Source: Limnephilus marmoratus
Taxonomy: Eukaryota > Arthropoda > Insecta > Trichoptera > Limnephilidae
DNA length: 64,000 bases
NCBI GenBank assembly: GCA_917880885.1
Contig: OU862934.1
Location: 35,138,734-35,202,733 of the forward strand
Direction: 5' to 3'
Shown: in pieces, positions 45,999 through 56,745 of the stretch
Layout: each line of letters opens with the position of its first letter
Position numbering within the stretch: the first letter of the stretch is position 1
Notes under the pieces: generated by a model
The model's database searches: none
Told to the model about the DNA's origin: nothing
Seen by the model: only the letters and a program-made list of their open reading frames with translations
Made by a program: the position numbers and the translations under genes

Positions 45999-46014
45999 CA
46001 CATATCTATTTAAT

Positions 46015-46280
46015 TAAGATGCCATATTCAAAGAAATAAATTGTTTCTACCTGTATATCCTGTCTCTCTGGTCCCTGGTCTCCTCCCGCGTCTCCTTCAC
46101 CTCCCGTGATCCCCTTCCACCTTCCTCGCCATTCCTCTCCCTTCTCCCGCTCCCCCGTCCCACCAATCCCCCTCCCGCGTTCCATGCATTCAGTCCCAGT
46201 ACATTCAGTTTTCCAACAGCCCGCGTGCCGCCACCTATTACAATATTTTTATTCAAATTTTCATTTGTCAGATATTTCAT
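46015..46280 (-). mobile_element. Helitron-like fragment, antisense
   Basis: The reverse complement matches the element at 19070-19364 over the leader (AAATTTGAATAAAAATATTG), the purine-rich block and GAATATGGCAT. The terminal hairpin is cut after GGCAT. Confidence 0.65.
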
Positions 46281-47276
46281 ATTTAATAATAATAATAAAA
46301 CGTTTATTTGTTATAGAGAATATATCAGTACAAAGAAGCTTTGACTGTCCAACTAGGAAGGTCTCCCGTTCTAGGACAGTCAAATGACAAACATTTTGAT
46401 AGGCGTAAATTTAATTTAGAAATGACCAATTTGGGACACAAATCAACAAATCATCGCCAAAAAACTTTATCTTATTTACTAAAGTTCAGGCAAAAATATT
46501 TAATTATTTATAATGTATGCATAATTTAATTATTTACTAATTTAGTTATTATTAATTATTTATAATTATGCACAAGTGTCCTTTACGTACATGTTTTTTT
46601 TCAATATAGAAAAAAGAAAGAAATGTAAAATTATAAGTTTACTTGTAAATAAACCAAAAGAAAAATAATACATATTACCAAAATAAAAATAATACATTCT
46701 ACCAAAAGAAAAATAATACATAAGAAAAATAATACCTATTAATTATAAATAAACCAAAAGAAAAATAATACATATTAATACAAAGTTATTGAAAGCAGTG
46801 AAGAAGAAGCAAACAGAAAATACTTGTATATGGTGACCTTGTTAAAAAACGTACTGCTAAATTGTTTAATTAGTACAGCTTTATACTTCAGTAGAGGCAT
46901 ACAAAAAATATCAGAATCGTTAGCATTAAAGGTTTTTAAAAATGTTTAAAGTGTTTTCCAATCGTACTAAAGAACTTAATCAGCCATTACAATAAACTAA
47001 ATCCGAAAGAAGCCTCGTAAGCAAAACATCTTACACAAATGCAGACTCTCAATTAATTTTACAAAAGATTCTCAATTAATTTGTTCCAGCAAGAAAAGTG
47101 GCAGAACCATCAGATAAGCTACCATGTGACAGAGTTGAATGAGTAAATTTTTGTTTTTTTGTAAAAATTAGTTTTGTTATTTTTGAATACAAGAAGAATA
47201 ATATACAGGTAGACAGTAAGAAAAAAAACAAAAGACATTAATTTGGAAAAAATAGAGGCGCTGTAATATATAATTA
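46281..47276. other. AT-rich stretch with short A-rich tandem words
   Basis: 46655-46770 has about five copies of CCAAAAGAAAAATAATACAT or close forms. A small GACTGTCC/GGACAGTC inverted pair lies at 46341-46380. The rest may be LINE 3' UTR. Confidence 0.5.
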
Positions 47277-48440
47277 TCAGATAATATTTTTTAGTAATAT
47301 TTCAGACTCCGTCCTGCCCAAATCTAGTAACCATTTTGTAATTTTTTGGCTGAAGGATGACACTTTACATAATTTTAGTTGAGAAGGGATTTTGTTATAC
47401 AATTTCGATCCCAGGTATGAGAATATCATTTGATAAGCCGCTGTGTTGCTTGTTGGAATAGAAAGGTCATTTCTGCCCTTACTTCTGGTTTGATGTTTGT
47501 GTTCGACTTTTTTCATTTTATATTTATTTTTATGAGCATAAATTATTATCTTTTTAATGTAACACTGTCGAACATCTAGTACATTAAATTCCCTGAAAAG
47601 AGCGTCGCTCGAATATCTGAAAGGTTTCTTCATTATAACACGTAAAATAGATTTCTGTGCCTTCAATAACGAGTTTAATATTGTTTTCCCTGCACCCCCC
47701 CACCCAATACATCCGTATGTTATAATCGAGTTGCATAGCCCGTAACATATATTTTTTAAGTAGTGTGTTTTTAAAATTTCCCGCAATGAAATAAATATAT
47801 GAATAAGTGTACGCACTCTTTTTGCTACATTTTCTATTTGGTATTTCCATTTTAGGTTATTGTCAACTATAACGCCTAGATATTTGATAAATTTAACACA
47901 CTCAAGAGTTTCACATTTACACAGAGAGTTACTATTTCCGAGGCTACAATTAATTTTATGTATTATGAGGTGGTGAAGTGTTTTGGGTTGTCCTGCAATA
48001 GTAGCGCTGAATGTTAGGTATTTGGTTTTTGATATGTTTAATGTAAGCAAATTACTGTCCAGCCACTGTTTAACTATGTTAATACCGATGTTCGCAAGGT
48101 GGTGCGTTTCTTTCCAATCCTCTCCTTCAAATAACATGACGGTGTCATCTGCGAACGTAATGATTTTCCCACCTATATGTTGATTACATAGTTCGTTGAT
48201 ATATATAATAAAGAGAAGGGGCCCTAGTGTACTTCCTTGTGGCACTCCAAAGTTATTTTCTATTGAAGTACTAGTAGCCTCATTAATTTTTGTTTGCTGG
48301 AATCTCTTAGAAATATAACTTTGTATCCATTGAAAACTTTTTCCTGTTATCCCTATATTTTGCAGTCTCTGTAAAAGTATTTTATGTGATATCCATAATT
48401 CTTGATTCAAATAAATCCGATAATTAACAGATGTTTAAAA
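47277..48440 (-). pseudogene. 5'-truncated LINE with an intact-looking RT C-terminal half
   Basis: A 377-codon frame is fully open on the minus strand. Motif order: GVPQGSTLGPLLFIIYINEL, TFADDTVMLF (catalytic box with both Asp, about 48137-48165), NIVKQWLDSNLLTLN, KYLGVIVDNNLKWK, IITYGCIGWGG, then a C-terminal tail ending at 47277. The start at 48410 is only the first Met after truncation. Fingers and endonuclease are missing. Same family as the LINE at 1-10281 but far less decayed, so probably a younger insertion. Confidence 0.88.
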
Positions 48441-48734
48441 ATTGAATATTGATTTAACAATCATTATTTTGCAAAATTTTATTCTTAAGTTTTGACAATT
48501 TTGACAGGTTTTCCAAGAGTTTTTGTAATGGTTAAAAAACTTTTCAGGTGTATTGTCATGTGGTTGTAATAATCCAGAAACCATCGCGGGGGTTTAAAGA
48601 AGGTATTTTGAACGTTCCTATTAATATAGCAATGCATAGCGGACATACATACATACATACATTTTTAGATTTTTATATATATATATAAGATAAGATATCA
48701 TATTTTTAACCGTATCAGATACCGAATTGGGTAA

Positions 48735-48787
48735 GGACACATTAACTCAGTTGGTCGAAGGTCCTGGGTTCGAGTTCCAGTGTGCCA
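48735..48787 (+). pseudogene. tRNA-like remnant lacking the anticodon arm
   Basis: GGACACA, then AACTCAGTTGGTC (box A-like D arm), then directly the T arm CTGGGTTCGAGTTCCAG (box B GGTTCGAGTTCC) and TGTGCCA. Acceptor ends nearly pair. There is no room for an anticodon stem. A microsatellite (ACAT)n/(TA)n lies just upstream (48645-48690). Confidence 0.6.
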
Positions 48788-48918
48788 ATAACTTTTTCTA
48801 ATTTTTCTGTTTCCAGATTTTTATTAAGTTTTGCTAATATTGTGTTCATTTAATTAAATATTACAATTTGAGGTTTTACTCATAAAGTAAAAATAAAAAT
48901 AAGAATACGGCTTCACAA

Positions 48919-49310
48919 ATAACAGTTTCTCGGAGTTTGCCAACCATTTGGTGGAAACCAGTGACACCTTTAACTTCAATGGTGGAATAGAATTTATACA
49001 TTGTAATGTCAATGGCATTCAGTAGGCTAATCTAGAAATTTTAGAAATCGAAAGAGTGTTAATGCGAATTTGAATATCATTAATAATCAAAAATTGTTCT
49101 TAAATGACCTAATATTAAACCTGTTCTATTTGTAAATTGTCCCCCATTGTCCCTCTCCCCTCTACCCACTCTCATATTTCCATTGATACCACTGTCTATG
49201 TCTATTCTTTTTCCATTGACACCATTGTCTATATCCATTATTTATAAATAGTATTAATAAAACCCTGAAGAAGTGAGCGTTGCTCACGAAACAAGGTTGG
49301 TTTTTGTAAA
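48919..49310 (+). pseudogene. Penelope-like element fragment: end of GIY-YIG domain and 3' tail
   Basis: 48919-49020 reads NNSFSEFANHLVETSDTFNF, matching the F..H....H segment of the GIY-YIG endonuclease in the copy at 22300-24270. After a frameshift comes LEILEIERVLMR, also typical of the Penelope C-terminus. The tail contains two copies of TTCCATTGA.ACCA.TGTCTAT (about 49178 and 49212) and the motif at 49265. RT is missing. Confidence 0.65.
49265..49292 (+). other. Hammerhead-like motif, Penelope copy 2
   Basis: CTGAAGA, one extra A, perfect stem GTGAGC/GCTCAC, then GAAAC. AACC before and GGTT shortly after could form a short stem I. The same extra base is present as in the other two motifs. 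Confidence 0.5.
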
Positions 49311-49729
49311 CAATAAAAGTGGTAAAAACTAAGTATTTTATTAATTTGAAACGGATTAATGTAACAGAGATTAACTTTATTTAAAAAAATATTTATTGAA
49401 AACAATGACGTGACACTAAAGGCTGGCGAACTCAGCTATTGATGGCGGGTGACACATGAAACACGAACTCACTCGAAGTCAGCCGAACGACATGCGATAA
49501 TTCACAAATGCAGAGTTTAGGTGCGGCCGAAGGTTTGGCAGATTTTCTGCCGAAAACTTCAGTCGGTCACTAGTAGATATATTAATTCTTGAATAAAATC
49601 AGGTGGTAAAAAGCCATTAACAAACAAAAATAAGCTCAAACCCTTAGGTGTAAATTCTCAACAGGCCAAACGTTGACACGAACTGGCGAGTTACCTGGAT
49701 CCAATGCAGTCAGTTGCAAAAACACGTAC
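49311..49729. other. Unassigned stretch
   Basis: Contains an imperfect hairpin GAAGGTTTGGCAG/CTGCCGAAAACTTC near 49527-49560. No coding sequence recognised. Confidence 0.4.
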
Positions 49730-49855
49730 CTACATTTCGGCCAACGATTTGGAGCCAATTGTGTTGTGACTCTCAGGCCGAATTCTGCGTGTGAGGGTCT
49801 CGAATTTCCTGTTATAGACAGCGGCAGGATGTAAGGCCGAGGCAACACTCTCCAT
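49730..49855 (-). other. Candidate cellular exon, 126 bp
   Basis: Minus strand: acceptor TATCTTATTTCCAG, then an open frame beginning WRVLPRPYILPLSITGN and ending RWPKC, then donor GTACGTG. The length is a multiple of three (1 + 41 codons + 2), as expected of a skippable exon. Codon use is more GC-rich than the surroundings. The family is not recognised. A second frame starting ATGGAGAGTG is open too, which weakens the case. Confidence 0.35.
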
Positions 49856-52141
49856 CTGGAAATAAGATATAACCATTATTACATACACAGAAATACATAT
49901 TCATATACCATATTAGTATACATATCATATAGGTATACACCATTAAAAAATACTACACATTCACATTAGTGTATCCAAATTACCGTAATAATATGGGATG
50001 GTTATTTTCCCAACAGTTATGTTGTTTGTAAAGTTCACTTTTGTGTCATTTCACTAAGTACAATGTTATCCATATTTGCATTAGAGCAATAATAATATTT
50101 GGATGATTTGTATAGAGCCGTTTTTGTGAAAAATCACCTAAAATTTATATTTTCTACAATACTCTATCTTACTTCTAACTACAAACTAGACAAACCATTA
50201 TAACAACTTATGGCTAACAGATTGCATCCGCCGCGCCGGTTCGTGGATAACTAATAAATACTAAACTGTATGAATAATGCATTTGATCAACTGATGTGAT
50301 GCTGCATTAAAATGTAGAAAATATACCTATAGGACAATACTTGGGAGAGATCACTTGAGATTAACACTTCATTGTATATTAAATACATGTACCGCACAGG
50401 GTGAGGCACACAAGACTGTAGAAACAGGGGGTGGTTCCGATCCACGAAGGCGTTAAGAAGTCGGGAGAGCGTCTCAGGGCTGTCCGCTTGGAGAGCTTGT
50501 CTGAAGGTGATCCAAGGGCTCGTAGTTCCTGTTAACTAGCCGGGTCTGGTCCGTAGAGCATAGTGTCCGAGGTCCAGGGGTAAGGCGATGGTCAGAAAAG
50601 AGGCGAACGGAAGCAGGTCAGAGCAAGGGCGGGCAGGCAGAGAGAGATGTTGACGCGAAGATGGTTAGTTGATTACTGACTGGTTTGGAAGGGTTTCTAG
50701 ACCCTATTAATAATTAGGCCAAGGTAGATTGCTAGAGCACTCTTTCGAGCACACTCAGTCATTGTTGGGCCGTTATGCGTAGGAAGGATTCGTAGAACCC
50801 ATTAAAGACGTTGGCCATCGGGTCTGGATTCCGAGAATCAAGTGAAAGCGCCCGATGGCAACAAAATTCCCTCTGCTCGCTCGCCTCACCCTGATAATTT
50901 ATTTATTAAACACAATATTTTACATAGCCAAATACATAATACATAATATGCCAAATACGTCCGACACAATACAGTTTCACGCAGAGGACATAATTTGGCA
51001 ACATGAACACATGTTATTAGAAGTGCTTTTATATAATCCTGCTATAGGAACATTTCAATAATGTTCTGTAATAAGTGTGATAGTACTAGGTACTCTGTGA
51101 ATAGAAAATGTTAAGTTCTCTGTGAGTTGATGCCTTTAGGATGTTGCCGGGAACCGCGAGGCTGGAGCCCAGTCAGATTTCAGCATTCAGAGGGAGCTGT
51201 ATGCATGCCTTAAAAGGCAATCTGGATTATCATGAGCGGTCAACTCACCGGATCCACAAAACCATATTGTACACGACCGCTCCATTATTAACGTGAAGTC
51301 AATTTAATAGCATCATTTAGCTTTTTAGATATGTGATTTTATAACATTATTTTATTTGTGTACTTACTTACGTGTTAAATGATAAACTTGTCAGGATTTC
51401 ATTGTTTAATTTAATAACTCTCACTCACGCTAAGTAGGTATACCAGCCGCCTACAAAAAGGTCCACACCCGAGTCATGGTTTAAGTACCTCCACAATAAT
51501 CTCATTTGTAGTCTCACGCTGCTCATTATTTTATCTGCCCACTAATGAAACATTTTGACACCTTCCATCAATGACGTTATGTAAAATAACGTCATTGCCT
51601 TCCATGTCATTTATTAGTACCGATAGATAATCTTATAAAAAAAAATTATTACATAAAACAGGCATAATGCCCAAATCTCACATACATGAATGCTTAAATA
51701 CAGTAATTAGCCAAAAAAAATTAAAAACAGTAATTAGCCAAGTACAAGTTATACAAAGTTAAATGGGTAAAAAGTACAGATAATAAACCGAAACAAATGC
51801 CGAAATACGTGCTATATGAAATATGATTAGAATAAGTACCCATGTCGTTTTTTTTCAGAAAAAATACTAAAATATTCACCTTTTCTGATTTGAACAGCTG
51901 TTATTAATTTTGAAAAATAATGTAATGCACCATCAACCAAAAAAAAATCAAATCAAACGATAAAGGCTCAAACACGCAAACGAATATATAATTCGACGTC
52001 TAGCCATTACGTAAGTGGTTGATAAAAGAAATAATAAGAAAATATAGAAAAACGAGAAAATTGTTCGTATTACGTCGTTACCAGCACATTCAGACAATGC
52101 CGCCAGAGTTTAGTTCGCTGATTTGACGTAAAAGACATCTC
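49856..52141. other. Mostly unassigned; GC-richer block at 50420-50880
   Basis: No transposon ends or protein motifs. 50420-50880 is clearly GC-richer, without a long open frame. A Leu/Ile-rich 68-codon frame at 50855-51061 has no support beyond being open. Confidence 0.4.
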
Positions 52142-52276
52142 TGTCGGCCAAACAGGGATCTACGCTTCACGAGTGGTTCGCGGTACCACCGGTGAAGGCG
52201 CTGCACTCGCTGGGTCGGCAACGCAGAGAGCGACTTTCCGACCTGTCACCCGATTCAAACTATGATAAGCAAAAGA
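52142..52276 (+). other. Candidate cellular coding exon
   Basis: The frame is open after a stop (TAA at about 52132) and reads KTSLSAKQGSTLHEWFAVPP, then VKALHSLGRQRRERLSDLSP and DSNYDK. G/C-rich third positions contrast with the AT-rich flanks, which is what cellular exons in such genomes look like. Possible acceptor: CGGCCAAACAG at about 52162. No clear GT donor at the end. I do not recognise the protein. Confidence 0.4.
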
Positions 52277-52980
52277 TTTATTACTGGTTTTGTTATTTAC
52301 GTGAAGATTATAATGTCATTATAAACAGAGTTTTTTTTTAATTGCTAACAATAAATTAGTGATAGTAAATCAATATCCTTAAATTTTCTACATTTTATCG
52401 GAAAAACTTTTGTAGCTACGTACCGGCATTTAAAAATTTCATTCAAATATTGGAAAATAGAAACAAAAGGTAATTTTTTCATTTATCGCTAATCTTCTGC
52501 TGTTTGAGCCATTACATTTGATTTGATTTGATTTCAATTATCATCTGTATTACATAACAACTGTAAATACACAATAAATCAACTTACACAACACTTTGTT
52601 TACCTACCTACAAATACAGACCTCAAAGAACAACAGTTACGGAAAACAACCTGAAAAGACGGTTTTTGTGAAGTAAATTTGATTAAATCTATATTACTTG
52701 AAGTCTAAATAAGAAACACGGGTATTCTAATTAAATATGTACCAATATATATTTACATTCACACGCAGGCAAGAAAATTTTTGTAACTTTTGGTGGGAAC
52801 CATGTGCGAACATGGGTCTTCAAGCTTTTGATCTCCGCTGTAAACGTTTATAAAAATCGGTAATTAAAAGCAAATTTAATGTCGCTAGACTATCATTAAC
52901 ACAACATGCAGTCGAGCATCACGCAATGCTATCCTTATTCTACCGGTAATTCAATGGAAGATGCTCTGCGGAACTAGCAT
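52277..52980. other. Unassigned AT-rich stretch
   Basis: Nothing recognised. Confidence 0.4.
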
Positions 52981-52984
52981 CATT

Positions 52985-53160
52985 CATTGATCTCTTCGGT
53001 ACCGGTGCAGTATGGAAACACGCCAAACACCCGTCCAACATATGTACACGGTTGACATTTGTCACACGAGAACGGGTCGCTTCTTCGACTCGTTCTTGAG
53101 TTCAACAGCTCGGCAACAGTCTCTCCTCGAGAAGGCCCTCCACACAAAAAAACGCATTTC
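52985..53160 (-). repeat. Interspersed repeat family, copy 2
   Basis: The reverse complement shares TTGTGTGGAGGGCCTTCTC, GCCGAGCTGTTGAACTC, ACGAGTCGAAGAAGCG and TGTGACAAATGTC with 53868-54205. Confidence 0.7.
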
Positions 53161-53624
53161 AAGTTCCATTTATAAAACGAAGTGCCTAATTCTCATAAAC
53201 TGTGCCTAAAGGTGCGGCGGTTGGGTAAATATTTAGCACAATTTCTTCGCAATGTAAAGGGGAAGGGCGTAACTTACCAAGGCCTGCAACTACTGTAGAA
53301 GGACTAGGTAGTTGACATTGCTCTTTCCCCTCTACGAGAGTATGTTCCTGGTCCTTTTCTATTGATGCTCCTATTCAAGATAAACACGAATTATAGGTTT
53401 TAACTTTGTTTCAGAAGTGACATTCTACAAAACCAAAAATAATTGGACGTGGGAGTTAGTACGTGCATCCTATACTAGGTAAGTGCGAATGAGTTTTTTT
53501 AAATCTATAAGTATACTACCGTCTACTAATACATGTATAATATAACTAACTATACGTCTAGGTACTATTCTTTAAGTAACTAGGTATTATTTTTTAATAT
53601 ACTATTTTTTAAGTGACCATAGAC
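53161..53624. other. Unassigned stretch
   Basis: Contains TAGGTACCT-type words common in moth genomes. No gene seen. Confidence 0.4.
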
Positions 53625-53850
53625 GGTAATAACACGGGAGTAGGCAGACTTGTCGCCACATTCATACATCGTCTCACACGTAGGTACCTACTCTTCTGTT
53701 ATTCTGACACTCCTTTCTTCGTTAATTGGCTCTACACGCCCAAACCTTCTCTTTCATAATTTTAATCATCATGTTTACATCAAACCTTGCATTTTCGTCC
53801 TTCCTCTGTCAGTTGCCTCACTGCCATACTGCAGGGTAGGTACCAGCACT
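53625..53850 (-). pseudogene. RTE-type LINE C-terminal scrap
   Basis: The sequence resembles the antisense RTE fragment at 20245-20690 (CATTCATACATCGTCTCA, CTTCTGTTATTCTGAC, TTCGTTAATTGGCTCTAC, CTTCCTCTG.CAGTTGCC) but is too decayed to give a frame. Confidence 0.55.
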
Positions 53851-53867
53851 CCATTGTGGGCTCGCTT

Positions 53868-54205
53868 TTTTACATTAACTCCACACAGGAGGCCCTGAAG
53901 AAAATAATTTCCCTCAGGCCTATGTCATCTGAGATGCCGTGTGGGGGGTGGTCTTTTTGAGAATAGGAAGGAATGAACATCAGTTTTGAAGAGACCCATG
54001 TTGTAAGAAGGAGGAAACACACGAGACCGGCAAATCGTTCCACAGCTGAGCTGTTGAACACTACAACGAGTCGAAAAAGCGCACCGTTTTTATGTGACAA
54101 ATGTCCGCCCATTGCAGAATTGAGGATTTTTTTTAGATATTTTGGGGTTCCAGACCAGAGGTGGTTCCCAAAATCAACCGTGGGGCTTCTTTCAGCCCTC
54201 CAATA
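53868..54205 (+). repeat. Interspersed repeat family, copy 3 (longest)
   Basis: CCTGAAGAAAATAATTTCCC hairpin, CTATGTCATCT, GCCGTGTGGGGGGTGGTC, then GCTGAGCTGTTGAACAC, ACGAGTCGAAAAAGCGC and TGTGACAAATGTC. It joins the blocks seen separately at 26700-26835, 52985-53160 and 57640-57860. Confidence 0.75.
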
Positions 54206-54316
54206 GAATATTCCTGCATTACACTACACATCTTTCAATATCCTCATCGGCCTCTCTACTTTCGAAAACATTCTTCCAAACTAGATGCACAATTTTCCAC
54301 ATCGTTATATCAATTT

Positions 54317-54413
54317 AGGGAACGTAGCCATACTACGTGACACGTTTAGGGGGGGGGGGGGGGGGGGGGATAAAAATGGCAAAAAGTTGGTCACGTAGTA
54401 TGGGTACGTTCCC
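54317..54413. mobile_element. 97-bp MITE with an internal G20 run
   Basis: AGGGAACGTAGCCATACTAC at the left and its near-exact inverse at the right (AGGGAACGTACCCATACTAC in reverse complement), continuing through GTGA. The centre is a 20-base G run. TA-like flanks (TTTA, TATA). Confidence 0.8.
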
Positions 54414-54714
54414 TTATATACTAAAGTGTTAATACTCCACTATAATCACGATCACCAGAAAATAGAACTCATTTTAATATATTTAAAAGCACAAACATTT
54501 GTAACGATAATTTGGTAACTGATAACTGGTTACATACACAGTACACGATGTGAGTTCATTAATCTATTATTAATATTAAAACACACTTCAGAGATATTTT
54601 AAAATGTTCAGGTCCTGATAACCGACAAAAACTGAATAAAACTGCGCACAAACTATTTCGACCACTCCCGCAACGGAACTGAAGTCTGAAGTTTGCAAAC
54701 AAAACAACGAAAGG

Positions 54715-54850
54715 AGTGAGTGAGAGAGAATGAGGAAGGAAGGGGGACAGAGTTATTTCCTGTGGGAGGAGCAATGAAAGGGTAACACCCTTATCGCGAT
54801 GGCGTCCAAAGACAATGACCACCTCACCAAAAATAACAAAGATAAACGCC
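54715..54850 (+). repeat. Direct repeat shared with 61715-61850
   Basis: Both copies have GAGTGA..GAGAATGA.GAA, TTATTTCCTGTGGGAGGAGC, a GGGTAACACCCT-like stretch, GCGATGGC.TCCA and CAAAAATAAC in the same order and orientation. Confidence 0.65.
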
Positions 54851-54889
54851 GCCACCTCATCAAAAGTGTTATATCATTTCATAGGCCGT

Positions 54890-55360
54890 GAAAAAAATGT
54901 TGGTCACTCACGACGGTTTCCGCGCCAAAAATTTTTGCATCGAAAATTTATAAGTGTTTTTAATGAAAAATTGATGATTTCCTCTACAATTATTGTACAA
55001 ATCATGCATTTTCCATAATGTTCGGCAAATCAATTAAACCATGATTTTACGGATTTTGTCAGTCCATCAAAGTCCCATTGAGTATATTCGACATGAATGA
55101 TTCTTCAAAAGGAACAAACGTAGGAAGCCACCACTTCATCAAAATGGTCATAACATTTTATAGTCCCCAAAAAATTCTTCGTCACTCATGACGGTTTTCG
55201 CGCCAAAAATTTTTGTGTTAAAAATTTAAGATTTTTTTGATGAAAATTGATTATTTCCTCTAAGCATTGCATACAAAAACATGCATTTTCCATTATGTTC
55301 GGCAAATCAATTAAACCGCGATATTATGAATTTTGTCCATCCAACTGTAAAGGTCCCATC
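54890..55360 (+). repeat. Two-unit direct repeat, period about 278 bp
   Basis: CGCGCCAAAAATTTTTG at about 54920 and 55199, GTTCGGCAAATCAATTAAAC at 55020 and 55297, and TCACTCACGACGGTTT-type words before each. Both units also share a TTGAT.ATTTCCTCTA segment. Confidence 0.85.
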
Positions 55361-55369
55361 GAGATAAAT

Positions 55370-55735
55370 GGTTCGCGCGTAAAAGGCAAAAGCACGAACA
55401 AAGCATGCAGTCAACGGAGGTGTATAGCGCGCTCTCGTGCCCGTGCGGTGCGGGGACCCCCCAACGTACACACGTTCTGTCAATTCTGCGATGTCAGAAA
55501 ACATCGCGCTGCGCGCATCGCGTCATCAGTGAAGCCCGCCTCGTGTCATGTCGCGCGGCCCAGCTGACCGCTCACTCGCCACTCGCTATCCTTTTGCTTC
55601 GGAACGGCCGCGATCACCAACGCGCCGCTAGGAGCCTTGTCGGAAGCTTTCTTGTCGGTCTTTTTTATTATACTCGTACTTCGCACCGCGATCCGGCAAA
55701 CTCGACTCGAATTTTTCCGTGAATACATATCGCAT
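55370..55735. promoter_or_regulatory. CpG-rich block, possible promoter region
   Basis: Strong local rise in G+C and CpG (many CGCG, GCGC words) in an AT-rich region, with no conserved open frame or terminal repeats. Could be the promoter and 5' UTR of a cellular gene. No start motif can be assigned with confidence. Confidence 0.25.
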
Positions 55736-56399
55736 GAATATTAATTCAAAAGCATTATACGGTAATAGCTGTGATCATCCCGTGCTATCCTCTTGTCCGA
55801 ATCTTTTGTTACCATCATTGTTACCTACATCTTTTGCGAGATTTTGAATTTTTTTTGATGGTATTAAAATAAATTTTAACACGTAAATAAAAAAGAATTT
55901 TTCATTACAAGTATTAATTTCGCATTGTTTTAATAGATACTAAAACACTTGCATTATCGGTAATTTAATTAAAATGTTAGTAAACTGTTTCTTTTTACAC
56001 CCCACACTTAAGTCATCTTTAGGGATGCTAAGTAGTGCGGTCTTTTTGAGGAAAAGACGTGAAAGTGGACTTGAAACCCATTTTGAAAAGGAAGAAACAG
56101 AAAAACCGTTAAATACATTAGGTATGTCACACGAATTTCTTGATTTTTTACCCCCCCCCCCCCCATCCCTGTTACATATCGTATAATGATGTGTATATTA
56201 TAATGCGACGTCACATATATTGCAATTTTACATCTAAAAACGTTTTAAATGGGGTTTCATAATTTAAATTTTTATATGTGACGTCACAAAGCTGATGACC
56301 CCTTCCCATACCCCTCGTAACACAATGTTACTTCTCTACTCCCCTCGCCCCACTTAAGATGTGACGTAATTTATGGATGGCCCCTGAACTCGCAATTAA
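55736..56399. other. Unassigned stretch with a C13 run
   Basis: AT-rich, a C13 run near 56152-56164, repeated TGTGACGTCAC words at 56207 and 56278. No gene. Confidence 0.4.
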
Positions 56400-56599
56400 G
56401 AACCCGCTTCGCGGTTTTTTTCGACTAGGCTCTAAGGGAGACGGGCGACGGGCAATCATTAGCTTTATAAGAAATTTCACGTACAAAAACAATTTTGGAA
56501 AAGGGGCGGCATCAAAGATGTACCTACCTACATACTCGAAGACAGAATCTAAAATTTCAACCGTTAAATGGAGATATTGATACTATCAAACTAGAAGTT

Positions 56600-56745
56600 A
56601 AGAATCGGCTCCGCAATTTTTTTCTCCTAGGCCCTGCGGGCAACTTTTGGTTCGACTTCGCCCACGACCTCCGACGTCCAGTGGGTAAGACTCTTGACTC
56701 ACAGTCCGGAGGTCGCGGGTTCAAACCCGGCATGCGCAAATAAAT
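56600..56745 (+). mobile_element. tRNA-derived SINE-like repeat
   Basis: A CCTAGGCCCTGCGGGC leader, then tRNA-like TCCAGTGGGTAAGACTCTTG (A-box region) and CGGGTTCAAACCCGG (B box at about 56718-56728), and a short A/T-rich end. The leader recurs at 57580-57612 (TGCTAGGCCCTGCGGGCGGC) and in decayed form at 56400-56460. Confidence 0.6.

Noticed and set aside
55247..55722. Arg/Ser/Ala-rich overlapping frames
   Set aside because: Open on several frames because of CpG-rich composition; no frame is fav­oured.
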